Assembly: GCA_946406585.1 (NCBI GenBank)
Contig: CAMJLI010000132.1
Coordinates: 1-5,789 of the forward strand
DNA from: an uncultured Prevotellaceae bacterium
GTDB lineage: Bacteria > Bacteroidota > Bacteroidia > Bacteroidales > Bacteroidaceae
Direction: 5' to 3'
Length of the DNA stretch: 5,789 nt
Shown: in pieces, positions 1-5,789 of the stretch
How positions within the stretch are numbered: position 1 is the stretch's first letter
Layout of the letters: each line of letters begins with the position of its first letter
Notes under the pieces: model-generated
The model's input: only the letters and a program-made list of their open reading frames with translations
Told to the model about the DNA's origin: nothing
The model's database searches: none
Program-made: the position numbers and the translations under genes

Positions 1-968
1 CGCTCATCTATAGCGACGACATTGGCGGACAGGCTGCTGCCATGGGATTCAAGGGCATGCTCACCGAAGGAGCAAAACATGTGCTCGGATGGAAGTCGCC
101 TCACTATGTTTACAATTGCGCCATCGCTCCCAACCTGAAGCTGTTGCTGCGTGACGTCACCTTAAGCGACGACATTTCGCTGAGATTCAACAATAGCGAA
201 TGGGAGGGATACCCACTCTTTGCCGACAACTACATCGACCGCATAGCAAACTTCCCCGAGGAGGAGCAGGTCATCAACATCTTCATGGAACTTTCCGCCC
301 TGGGCATTGCCCAACCGCTTTCAAGCAACATCCTCGAGTTCCTGAAGGCTCTGCCAGGATGTGCCAAGGAGAAGGGCATCACGTTCTCCACCCCCACCGA
401 GATATGCTTGAAGATGAAGAGTGTGGGCAACCTCGACGTGCCCGACACACTGTCATGGGTGGACGAAGAGCGCGATGTGAGTTGCTGGCTCGGAAACCCG
501 ATGCAGCGCGAGGCCTTCAACAAGCTGTATAGCATCGCCGACCGCCTGCGCATCGCCGACGATCCAAGAATCAATCAAGACTGGGATTATCTGCAGGCAT
601 CCAACAATTTCAGGTTCATGACGACAAAGGCTTCCAACGTAGGGCTTGACAGAGGCATCTACAGCACACCGTTCGATGCCTTCACCAACTACATGAACAT
701 CCTTGGCGACTTCATCAACAGGGTGAACAACCTTTATCCTGAGTCTATCGACAATGATGAACTTGACGCCTTGCTCACCACCATCAAGAATCAGGGTGAT
801 GAAATAGAGCGCAAGGACAAGGAAATCACTCGTCTGCAAGCCAAGTTGGAGAAAATGCAGAAGGAGGAGGACAAACTCAAGGCCAAGCTCGACAAGGCCA
901 AGGAGGCTGCTCCAGCAAAGAAAGCTCCTGCAAAGAAGGCTTCGGCAAAGGCTGCTAAGAAAGAATAG
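1..968 (+). CDS. GH57 alpha-amylase-like protein, C-terminal part (5' end outside window)
   Basis: The reading frame is open from the left edge (first complete codon at 3-5), so this is the 3' part of a longer gene; the ATG at 42 is internal. Residues are numbered from that ATG. The sequence matches my recollection of Bacteroidetes GH57 alpha-amylase-like proteins: LIYSDDIGG just before the ATG, MGFKGMLTEGAKHVLGWKSP at 1-20, FSTPTE at 115-120 and SWVDEERDVSCWLGN at 138-152, which resembles conserved region 5. GH57 alpha-amylases cut alpha-1,4-glucans; intracellular Bacteroidetes members often sit beside glycogen synthase. Two catalytic positions look altered. The region-4 motif, normally like MDYETFG, reads MELSALG with Glu83 at the proton-donor place. 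The codon before LIY, where the nucleophile Glu is expected, ends in CG and so cannot be Glu. The fold is probably kept, but hydrolysis is doubtful. Residues ~241-288 are a charged coiled coil, followed by a Lys/Ala/Pro tail to 308. No secretion signal is visible in the part present. Family assignment is confident; activity is not. Confidence 0.88.
   Translation, partial: LIYSDDIGGQAAAMGFKGMLTEGAKHVLGWKSPHYVYNCAIAPNLKLLLRDVTLSDDISLRFNNSEWEGYPLFADNYIDRIANFPEEEQVINIFMELSALGIAQPLSSNILEFLKALPGCAKEKGITFSTPTEICLKMKSVGNLDVPDTLSWVDEERDVSCWLGNPMQREAFNKLYSIADRLRIADDPRINQDWDYLQASNNFRFMTTKASNVGLDRGIYSTPFDAFTNYMNILGDFINRVNNLYPESIDNDELDALLTTIKNQGDEIERKDKEITRLQAKLEKMQKEEDKLKAKLDKAKEAAPAKKAPAKKASAKAAKKE
912..956 (+). 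repeat. Three tandem 15-base repeats coding a PAKKA-type tail
   Basis: Three in-frame 15-base units (912-926, 927-941, 942-956) encode PAKKA, PAKKA and SAKAA, followed by KKE and the stop. The first two units differ at only two bases; the third has diverged. The resulting Lys/Ala/Pro tail resembles histone H1 tails and bacterial histone-like proteins. Such units can expand or contract by slippage. Confidence 0.8.
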
Positions 969-1020
969 CAATCTCTGTCTTCAAGATTGAAAATGGCCGG
1001 CAAGGTCAATGTATCATATT

Positions 1021-1057
1021 GGGCGTGTCTGTATGGGCACGCCCTCTTTGCTTTTTT
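1021..1057 (+). terminator. Intrinsic terminator of the GH57 gene
   Basis: GGGCGTG (1021-1027) pairs exactly with CACGCCC (1038-1044). Three further inner pairs (two of them G-U) close a four-base loop at 1031-1034. A T-rich stretch follows, ending in six Ts at 1052-1057. It begins 52 bases after the GH57 stop and separates that gene from the xylan genes. Confidence 0.85.
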
Positions 1058-1099
1058 GTGGAAGCCTTTCCTGCTGAATAAAAAAGCCTGGCAACACCT

Positions 1100-1130
1100 C
1101 TTGCTTTTCCAAGGGTTTTTCGTATATTTG
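1100..1130 (+). promoter_or_regulatory. Bacteroidetes-type promoter of the GH43 gene
   Basis: TATATTTG at 1123-1130 fits the Bacteroidetes -7 consensus TAnnTTTG. CTTG at 1100-1103, 19 bases upstream, is an acceptable -33 element (consensus TTTG). Transcription would start near 1137, giving a leader of about 20 bases before the ATG at 1156. Confidence 0.65.
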
Positions 1131-1155
1131 CAAAAACAATCAAAGTCAACAAATT

Positions 1156-3150
1156 ATGAATAGAAGTCAATCATTTTTACTGGCCATTTTCATGATGGTA
1201 ATGGCAACAGTGTCCGTCTCGGCTGCAGACAAGAAGGATGCCGTCAAGGCAGAGGAAGACCCCAACGAGATGGTGGCATACCTCTTCACCTATTTTAATA
1301 GCAATGCCCCCGAAGATGAGCAAATCTGCTATGCCATCAGCGACGATGGCTACAACTACACTCCGCTGAACCATGGCAACCCGGTCATCACCAGCGACAC
1401 CATCGCACTGACACAATGCGTGCGCGACCCTCACATCCTGAGATGCGAGGATGGCAAGACTTTCTACATGGTAGCCACCGACATGCGTTCGAGCCTGGGA
1501 TGGGCAAGCAATCGTGGCATGGTGCTCCTGAAGTCTACAGACCTCATACATTGGCAGCACAGCACCGTCAATTTCCCCACCAAATACACAAAAGCTTGGA
1601 AGAACGTGACACGTGTGTGGGCGCCAGAGACCATCTACGACCACAAGGCTGGAAAGTACATGGTGTTTTACTCCCTGCGCACCAGCGACCATGGCTCTTT
1701 CGACAAGATATACTATCAGTATGCCAACAAGGACTTCACAGACTTGGAAGGGGAACCCCGCTGGCTCTTCGATGCCGGCAACGCCACCATCGACGGTGAC
1801 ATAGTATATAATGAAGCCGACCAGCTATACCATCTCTTCTACAAGCAAGAGTCCGGGCGTGGCATTTATCAGGCAGTGGCAAAGCAGCTCACCGACAGAT
1901 GGAAGATGCTGGATGGCCATGTGGAGCAAACCAATGAGGCTGTGGAGGGCGTAGGTGTGTGCAAGGCCATCGACGGCAAGTCGTGGATTATCATGTACGA
2001 CTGCTATGGCAGCGGGCACTATCAATTCTGCCGCTCGGAGGACCTCAAGACGTTCCAGTTTGTGCAAAACACCGAGACTAAAGGCAAGTTCACTCCCCGC
2101 CATGGCACCATCATACCCATCACCAGGGCTGAGAAGGAACGGCTGCTGAAGGAGTTTGGCAACCACCGCCAGCCAATACTGACAGGATTCCATGCCGACC
2201 CCGAGGTGCTCTACAGCAACAAGACGAAGAAATACTACATCTACAGCACCACCGATGGCACCCCTGGATGGGGAGGCCATGACTTCAGCGTGTTCTCGAG
2301 CACCGACCTGATAAACTGGACCGATGAGGGAAAGATGCTCGACGTAAGGGGTGACCAGGTGAAATGGGCAACAGGAAACGCATGGGCGCCATGCATCGAG
2401 GAGGTGAAGCAAAAAGACGGCTCTTACAAGTATTACTTCTATTTCTCCGCCCACAACCCGAAAAGCAACCGCAAGGAGATTGGTGTGGCGGTGAGCGACA
2501 GTCCCACTGGGCCTTTCGTCGATTCGGGGGCACCCATCATCACCGATGCCGACCGCCCCGAGGCGGCTAATGGCGGACAGGCCATCGACGTGGACGTGTT
2601 CACCGACCCGAAGACAGGCAAGCATTACCTATATTGGGGCAATGGATTCATGGCAGGAGCCGAACTAAACGCCGACATGCTCTCTGTGAAGAAAGAGACC
2701 ATCACGCATCTCACGCCAGAGGGTGGCAACCTGCAGACGTGGGCATTCCGAGAGGGCGCATACGTGTTCTATCGCAAAGGCACCTATTACTTCATGTGGT
2801 CGGTGGATGACACAGGCAGTCCCAACTACCATGTGTGCTATGGCACGGCGAAGTCACCGCTCGGACCTATCCGCATCAATGAAAACAACTATCTCGTTAT
2901 CAAGCAGAAGCCGGAGGACAAGATTTATGGCACTGCCCATAATTCCATCCTGCAGATTCCAGGCAAGGACGAATGGTATATTGTCTACCACCGCATCAAC
3001 AAGAACTATGCGGACAGGAAATTTGGAGGTGGTGTGCCAGGCACGCATCGTGAGGTATGCATCGACAAACTCACCTTCGACAAGAAGGGCAACATCATCC
3101 CCGTCATTCCCACACTCAACGGGCCGGAGCCTTTGGCTACGAGGAAATAA
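1156..3150 (+). CDS. Secreted tandem GH43 glycosidase (arabinofuranosidase/xylosidase type)
   Basis: The 664-residue product starts with a signal peptide (hydrophobic core ~7-19, likely cleavage after VSA at 21-23); there is no lipobox Cys, so a soluble periplasmic or secreted protein is expected. Two five-bladed GH43 beta-propellers follow, about 38-335 and 336-655. GH43 enzymes use a base Asp, a pKa-tuning Asp and an acid Glu. In propeller 1 the best candidates are Asp91 (RDPH), Asp213 (TIDGD) and Glu264 (AVEGVG). In propeller 2 they are Asp348 (FHADPE), Asp478 (AIDVDVF) and Glu533 (FREGAY), with His595 in a GTAHNS motif typical of the family. Both active sites therefore look complete, although propeller 1 is more divergent. 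The likely role is removal of arabinose and/or xylose from arabinoxylan fragments; sequence alone does not fix the specificity. The start follows a promoter and an A-rich leader without a clear Shine-Dalgarno. The xylanase gene begins 101 bases downstream, supporting a xylan role. Confidence 0.9.
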   Translation: MNRSQSFLLAIFMMVMATVSVSAADKKDAVKAEEDPNEMVAYLFTYFNSNAPEDEQICYAISDDGYNYTPLNHGNPVITSDTIALTQCVRDPHILRCEDGKTFYMVATDMRSSLGWASNRGMVLLKSTDLIHWQHSTVNFPTKYTKAWKNVTRVWAPETIYDHKAGKYMVFYSLRTSDHGSFDKIYYQYANKDFTDLEGEPRWLFDAGNATIDGDIVYNEADQLYHLFYKQESGRGIYQAVAKQLTDRWKMLDGHVEQTNEAVEGVGVCKAIDGKSWIIMYDCYGSGHYQFCRSEDLKTFQFVQNTETKGKFTPRHGTIIPITRAEKERLLKEFGNHRQPILTGFHADPEVLYSNKTKKYYIYSTTDGTPGWGGHDFSVFSSTDLINWTDEGKMLDVRGDQVKWATGNAWAPCIEEVKQKDGSYKYYFYFSAHNPKSNRKEIGVAVSDSPTGPFVDSGAPIITDADRPEAANGGQAIDVDVFTDPKTGKHYLYWGNGFMAGAELNADMLSVKKETITHLTPEGGNLQTWAFREGAYVFYRKGTYYFMWSVDDTGSPNYHVCYGTAKSPLGPIRINENNYLVIKQKPEDKIYGTAHNSILQIPGKDEWYIVYHRINKNYADRKFGGGVPGTHREVCIDKLTFDKKGNIIPVIPTLNGPEPLATRK

Positions 3151-3151
3151 C

Positions 3152-3177
3152 CTTTGGAATGTTTTCACCATCCAAAG
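3152..3177 (+). other. Small hairpin in the GH43-GH10 gap
   Basis: CTTTGGA (3152-3158) pairs exactly with TCCAAAG (3171-3177) around a 12-base loop, immediately after the GH43 stop. No run of Ts follows, so it is not a convincing terminator. It could be a 3'-end or mRNA-processing structure, or chance. Confidence 0.3.
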
Positions 3178-3196
3178 AAGTACAATCTGTTCCTTA

Positions 3197-3230
3197 TTGG
3201 TTATTAATTGAATTTATATTCGTACCTTTG
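3197..3230 (+). promoter_or_regulatory. Bacteroidetes-type promoter of the GH10 gene
   Basis: TACCTTTG at 3223-3230 matches the -7 consensus TAnnTTTG. The -33 element is weak: TTGG at 3197-3200 lies 22 bases upstream, a little farther than usual. The start would fall near 3237, leaving about 15 bases before the ATG at 3252. The xylanase gene can thus be transcribed by itself as well as by read-through from the GH43 gene. Confidence 0.6.
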
Positions 3231-3251
3231 CAGCAGTTTTTAAAAAGAGTT

Positions 3252-5582
3252 ATGAAGAAATTATACTTGCTAATGTTCATGGTCAGCTTGTCAGTCTCGG
3301 CTATGGCACAGGAAAAATTTGAGTTGGGCAAACCAAACGACAGCAATTACCGGTATCTGGATGAATACCAGGCTCTAAAGGAGTACATCGACTATTCAAA
3401 GTATCCGAATTTCAAACTTGGTGCTGGCACCACAGTCAACGAGTATCTTAACAATTCTCTGTTCAAGAACTTGATCAACAAGAACTTCACAGAGACTGTT
3501 GCCGGCAATGCCATGAAGATGGCGAGTTGTGTGGACGGCAACGGCAACATGAATTTCAATACGGTTAAGAACTATGTGAATGCTGCCACCAAGGCTGGTC
3601 TGAACGTCTATGGCCACACCCTCGCATGGCACTCACAGCAGCCAAATGGTTGGCTGAGAAAACTACTTGCCGACAAGCCGGCGCCAGAACTCACTGACGG
3701 TGACGTTGATGTATGGAATCAGATTTACAGCAAGGACTTCCGTACAAACCAGAGCGTAGGTTGGAAGGCAGATGAGAACCAATATGCCTACAAAATCAGT
3801 TTTGATGCTACAAATGGCATGCAGGTTCATACGACAAAGTCACAAAATTCGTGGGTGGTGCAGTTCCTTGCTGCCACGGATATCCTGACCACGGCAGGCA
3901 AGACCTACAAGATGACCATGACTGTGAAAGGCTCAAAGGCTGGTCGCCTGCATAGCAAACTTGGCGACTGGAATGGTGGCGCAAATGCAGACATTCCTTT
4001 CACAACAGAATGGAAGGATGTGGAAGTCAACTATAAGGCAACGATGGCAAGCAATTTCCTGCTTCTCCAGTGTGGCGACTTCGTAGGTGACATCTATATC
4101 AAGAGCCTCAAGTTTGAAGAGCAGAAGAAGGGCAAGACCATCACAGAGGAACGCCGCTGCCTCAAGGCTCATGCAACAGCAAAGAAGAGTGAGGCGTGGG
4201 ACAACCAGATGTGGCTGGTTCCAGGTTCATTCTCCTCTGGGGCAAGCTATGTGTTCACGGCTGAAGTGCGTGCCGACAAGCCAGCATACGCCTCTACGCA
4301 GATTCACAACGCTCCAGGTACATACGTTACTTATGAAGCGTTCGGCAACATCAATTTCACTACCGAGTGGAAGACCATCACCATCAGTGGCAAGTTCAGT
4401 GCTGCTGGTCAGAGCATTGCCTTGAACCTCAGCGAATTTGCCGACGAGAACAACTACTACTTTGACAACGTCAGTCTGAAGATTGGCGGTGTGGAGAAGA
4501 TAAAGAATGGCGACTTTGAAGGTACTGATGTCAGTTCGTTCAAGGTCAAGGAAAATGGTGGCAGCGTTGTCGCTCCTACAATCATTGACAATCTTTCATA
4601 CATCTATGTGCCATCCACCATCCCCCTGTCGCAGCAGGAGCGTCACGACACCCTCGTCTATGCCATGGACAAGTGGATCAAGGGCATGATGACTGCTTGT
4701 GAAGGCAAGGTCAAGGCATGGGACCTCGTCAATGAGGCAATCTCTGGTGGCGGCAATGACGGTCAAGGCAACTACACATTGCAGCACTCGGAAGGATATA
4801 ATCCTAATGGTACATGGGACGTTGGCGGTGACGCTTTCTACTGGCAGGATTTCATGGGCGACCTTGAATATGTTCGTCAGGCTTGTCGTCTCGCCCGCAA
4901 GTATGGTCCTGAGGACGTTGTCCTCTTCATCAACGACTACAACCTTGAGTCTGACTGGGACCAGAACAAGAAGCTCAAGTCACTCATCAACTGGATTAAG
5001 AAGTGGGAGTCTGATGGCGTTACAAAGATTGATGGTATCGGCACCCAGATGCACATCTCATACTACGAGAATAGCGGCACCCAGACAAGCAAGAAGAATG
5101 CCATCACCAACATGTTCAAGCTCATGGCGGCAACAGGCAAGTATGTCCGTGTCAGTGAAATGGATATGGGTTATGTCAATGCCAGCGGCAAGGACGTTCC
5201 TACAAGCAGCATGACAGAGACACAGCACAAGAATATGGCAAACTACTACGAGTGGATTATCAAGGAGTACCTCCGTCTTGTGCCTCCAGCACAGCAGTGG
5301 GGTATCTGCCAGTGGTGTCCTACCGACTCGCCTGCTAACAGCGGATGGCGTGCCAACACTCCGGTAGGCATCTGGGACCTCAACTACTACCGCAAGCATG
5401 TCTATGCCGGTTTCGTGCGTGGTCTTGGTGGTGTCAGTGGCATTGAGAAGGTGGAAACAGACAAGACCATCGACACGTCAAAGGGCATCTACAACCTCAA
5501 TGGTGTGCGAATGCAAGCAACATCACTCGACAATCTTCCTTCGGGCATCTACATCGTTAACGGCAAGAAGGTTGTGAAATAG
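3252..5582 (+). CDS. Secreted GH10 endo-1,4-beta-xylanase with inserted CBM-like region and sorting tail
   Basis: The 776-residue product cuts the beta-1,4-xylan backbone. The ATG at 3252 is chosen because it opens a clear signal peptide (MKKLYLLMFM core, cleavage after AMA-Q20) behind a promoter; the frame is open upstream to 3057, but that part overlaps the GH43 gene and looks non-coding. The GH10 barrel is in two pieces. Residues ~50-145 include FKLGAGTTVNEYL and the GHTLAWHSQQP motif (His122, Trp126, His127). Residues ~446-724 hold the acid/base Glu495 (WDLVNEAIS) and the nucleophile Glu636 (VSEMDMGY). Between them lie two beta-rich modules resembling CBM4/CBM22, about 150-291 and 292-445. 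Such insertions are known in Bacteroidetes GH10 enzymes and bind xylan. A linker (~725-744) leads to a tail (745-776, YNLNGVRM then GIYIVNGKK) resembling type IX (Por) sorting domains, suggesting outer-membrane export. AAAAAGAG (3242-3249) is at best a weak ribosome site. Confidence 0.94.
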   Translation: MKKLYLLMFMVSLSVSAMAQEKFELGKPNDSNYRYLDEYQALKEYIDYSKYPNFKLGAGTTVNEYLNNSLFKNLINKNFTETVAGNAMKMASCVDGNGNMNFNTVKNYVNAATKAGLNVYGHTLAWHSQQPNGWLRKLLADKPAPELTDGDVDVWNQIYSKDFRTNQSVGWKADENQYAYKISFDATNGMQVHTTKSQNSWVVQFLAATDILTTAGKTYKMTMTVKGSKAGRLHSKLGDWNGGANADIPFTTEWKDVEVNYKATMASNFLLLQCGDFVGDIYIKSLKFEEQKKGKTITEERRCLKAHATAKKSEAWDNQMWLVPGSFSSGASYVFTAEVRADKPAYASTQIHNAPGTYVTYEAFGNINFTTEWKTITISGKFSAAGQSIALNLSEFADENNYYFDNVSLKIGGVEKIKNGDFEGTDVSSFKVKENGGSVVAPTIIDNLSYIYVPSTIPLSQQERHDTLVYAMDKWIKGMMTACEGKVKAWDLVNEAISGGGNDGQGNYTLQHSEGYNPNGTWDVGGDAFYWQDFMGDLEYVRQACRLARKYGPEDVVLFINDYNLESDWDQNKKLKSLINWIKKWESDGVTKIDGIGTQMHISYYENSGTQTSKKNAITNMFKLMAATGKYVRVSEMDMGYVNASGKDVPTSSMTETQHKNMANYYEWIIKEYLRLVPPAQQWGICQWCPTDSPANSGWRANTPVGIWDLNYYRKHVYAGFVRGLGGVSGIEKVETDKTIDTSKGIYNLNGVRMQATSLDNLPSGIYIVNGKKVVK

Positions 5583-5605
5583 AAGTTGAACCCACTACTT
5601 CCGCT

Positions 5606-5630
5606 TTGTTCGTCGAATTATTGCGAACAA
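5606..5630 (+). other. Hairpin just after the xylanase gene
   Basis: TTGTTCG (5606-5612) pairs exactly with CGAACAA (5624-5630) around an 11-base loop. It sits 23 bases past the stop and directly before the larger terminator stem, with no T run of its own. It may be part of the 3' end or stabilise the mRNA. Confidence 0.4.
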
Positions 5631-5638
5631 TAGAATAA

Positions 5639-5676
5639 AAATGAGGATGTGTCAATTAACAGGCACATCCTCATTT
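5639..5676 (+). terminator. Strong stem-loop terminator of the GH10 gene
   Basis: A 15-pair stem (5639-5653 with 5662-5676, one G-U pair) contains AAATGAGGATGTG against CACATCCTCATTT and closes an 8-base A/T-rich loop. The T-rich tail is imperfect (TTTGATT, then CTTTT at 5685-5689). The stretch before the stem is A-rich, so on the - strand it would also resemble a terminator. It ends transcription before the next promoter. Confidence 0.78.
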
Positions 5677-5712
5677 GATTCTGGCTTTTGCATCAACAAT
5701 TAACATATTTAT

Positions 5713-5743
5713 TTTGCTGCATGAGAAAAAAATGTTATTTTTG
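5713..5743 (+). promoter_or_regulatory. Well-formed Bacteroidetes promoter for the next gene
   Basis: TTTG at 5713-5716 (-33) and TATTTTTG at 5736-5743 (-7, TAnnTTTG) are separated by 19 bases, a near-ideal arrangement and the best of the three promoters here. GCTGCA (5716-5721) and TGCAGC (5742-5747) form a small inverted repeat reaching into both elements; this could be an operator or chance. Transcription would start near 5750. Confidence 0.72.
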
Positions 5744-5767
5744 CAGCACTAATCTTAAATCTTACAA

Positions 5768-5789
5768 TTGAAAAACCTAATGACACGAT
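5768..5789 (+). CDS. Start of the next gene (only the first codons present)
   Basis: An ATG at 5780 and an in-frame TTG at 5768 both lie behind the promoter. From TTG the peptide would read MKNLMTR, from ATG only MTR. TTG is 24 bases past the -7 element, close to the 25 and 21 bases seen for the GH43 and GH10 genes, while the ATG is 36 bases past it. A Lys-rich start such as MKNLMTR would also suit a signal peptide. Nothing about function can be said, and the real start could lie farther right. Confidence 0.35.

Noticed and set aside
453..971. A 172-codon - strand frame opposite the GH57 3' end
   Set aside because: Its Leu/Ser-rich translation is simply the complement of the Lys/Glu-rich coiled coil and tail. 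No promoter or family similarity supports it.
1100..1113. CTTG...CAAG mini inverted repeat at the -33 element of the GH43 promoter
   Set aside because: Four-base arms around a six-base spacer are expected by chance in this composition.
969..1155. Possible small gene or RNA in the gap after GH57
   Set aside because: Apart from the terminator and the GH43 promoter I see no start with a plausible frame, no tRNA-like fold and no further conserved structure.
1825..2625. A 266-codon open frame on the - strand inside the GH43 gene
   Set aside because: It lies entirely within a well-supported GH43 coding region and its translation shows no recognisable domain. It is explained by the codon bias of the + strand gene.
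3130..3157. CCTTTGG occurring twice around the GH43 stop
   Set aside because: It is only seven bases, once inside codons and once in the gap, with no wider similarity; not a meaningful repeat or attachment site.
3057..3251. Upstream extension of the xylanase frame into the GH43 gene
   Set aside because: The 65 extra residues resemble no protein, overlap GH43 codons and precede a clear signal peptide. A promoter lies between them and the true start.

Overview
The window looks like the chromosome of a plant-polysaccharide-degrading Bacteroidales bacterium, most probably Prevotella or a close relative. The grounds are: three promoters of the Bacteroidetes type (TAnnTTTG at -7, followed each time by CA), no strong Shine-Dalgarno sequences, A/T-rich leaders before the starts, the particular GH57/GH43/GH10 protein types, and a C-terminal tail on the xylanase of the kind common in Prevotella secreted enzymes. 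The species cannot be named from the sequence alone.

Layout, all genes on the + strand. (1) Positions 1-968 hold the 3' part of a GH57 alpha-amylase-like gene whose 5' end lies outside the window. It ends in a coiled coil and a Lys/Ala/Pro tail, and is followed by an intrinsic terminator (1021-1057). (2) A promoter (1100-1130) leads into a 664-residue secreted protein with two GH43 beta-propellers in tandem (1156-3150). (3) A 101-base gap carries a second promoter and leads into a 776-residue secreted GH10 endo-xylanase (3252-5582). Its catalytic barrel is split by a ~300-residue insertion of carbohydrate-binding type, and it ends in a type IX-like sorting tail. (4) Positions 5583-5789 are non-coding apart from the last bases: two hairpins, the second a strong terminator-like stem, then a well-formed promoter and the first codons of another + strand gene.

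The GH43 and GH10 genes form a xylan-degrading pair. The xylanase would cut the arabinoxylan backbone, probably outside the cell. The GH43 protein would remove arabinose and/or xylose from the fragments, probably in the periplasm. No SusC/SusD pair, sugar transporter or sensor-regulator is visible, so this is either a small stand-alone xylan cluster or the edge of a larger one. The GH57 gene belongs to alpha-glucan (glycogen/starch) metabolism and is separated from the xylan genes by its terminator.

The most interesting signals are the apparent loss of catalytic residues in the GH57 protein, its histone-H1-like tail, the two seemingly complete active sites in the tandem GH43 protein, and a first-strand-like motif placed after, not before, the second binding module of the xylanase. 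I found no clearly new multi-gene system, mobile element, RNA gene or CRISPR array.
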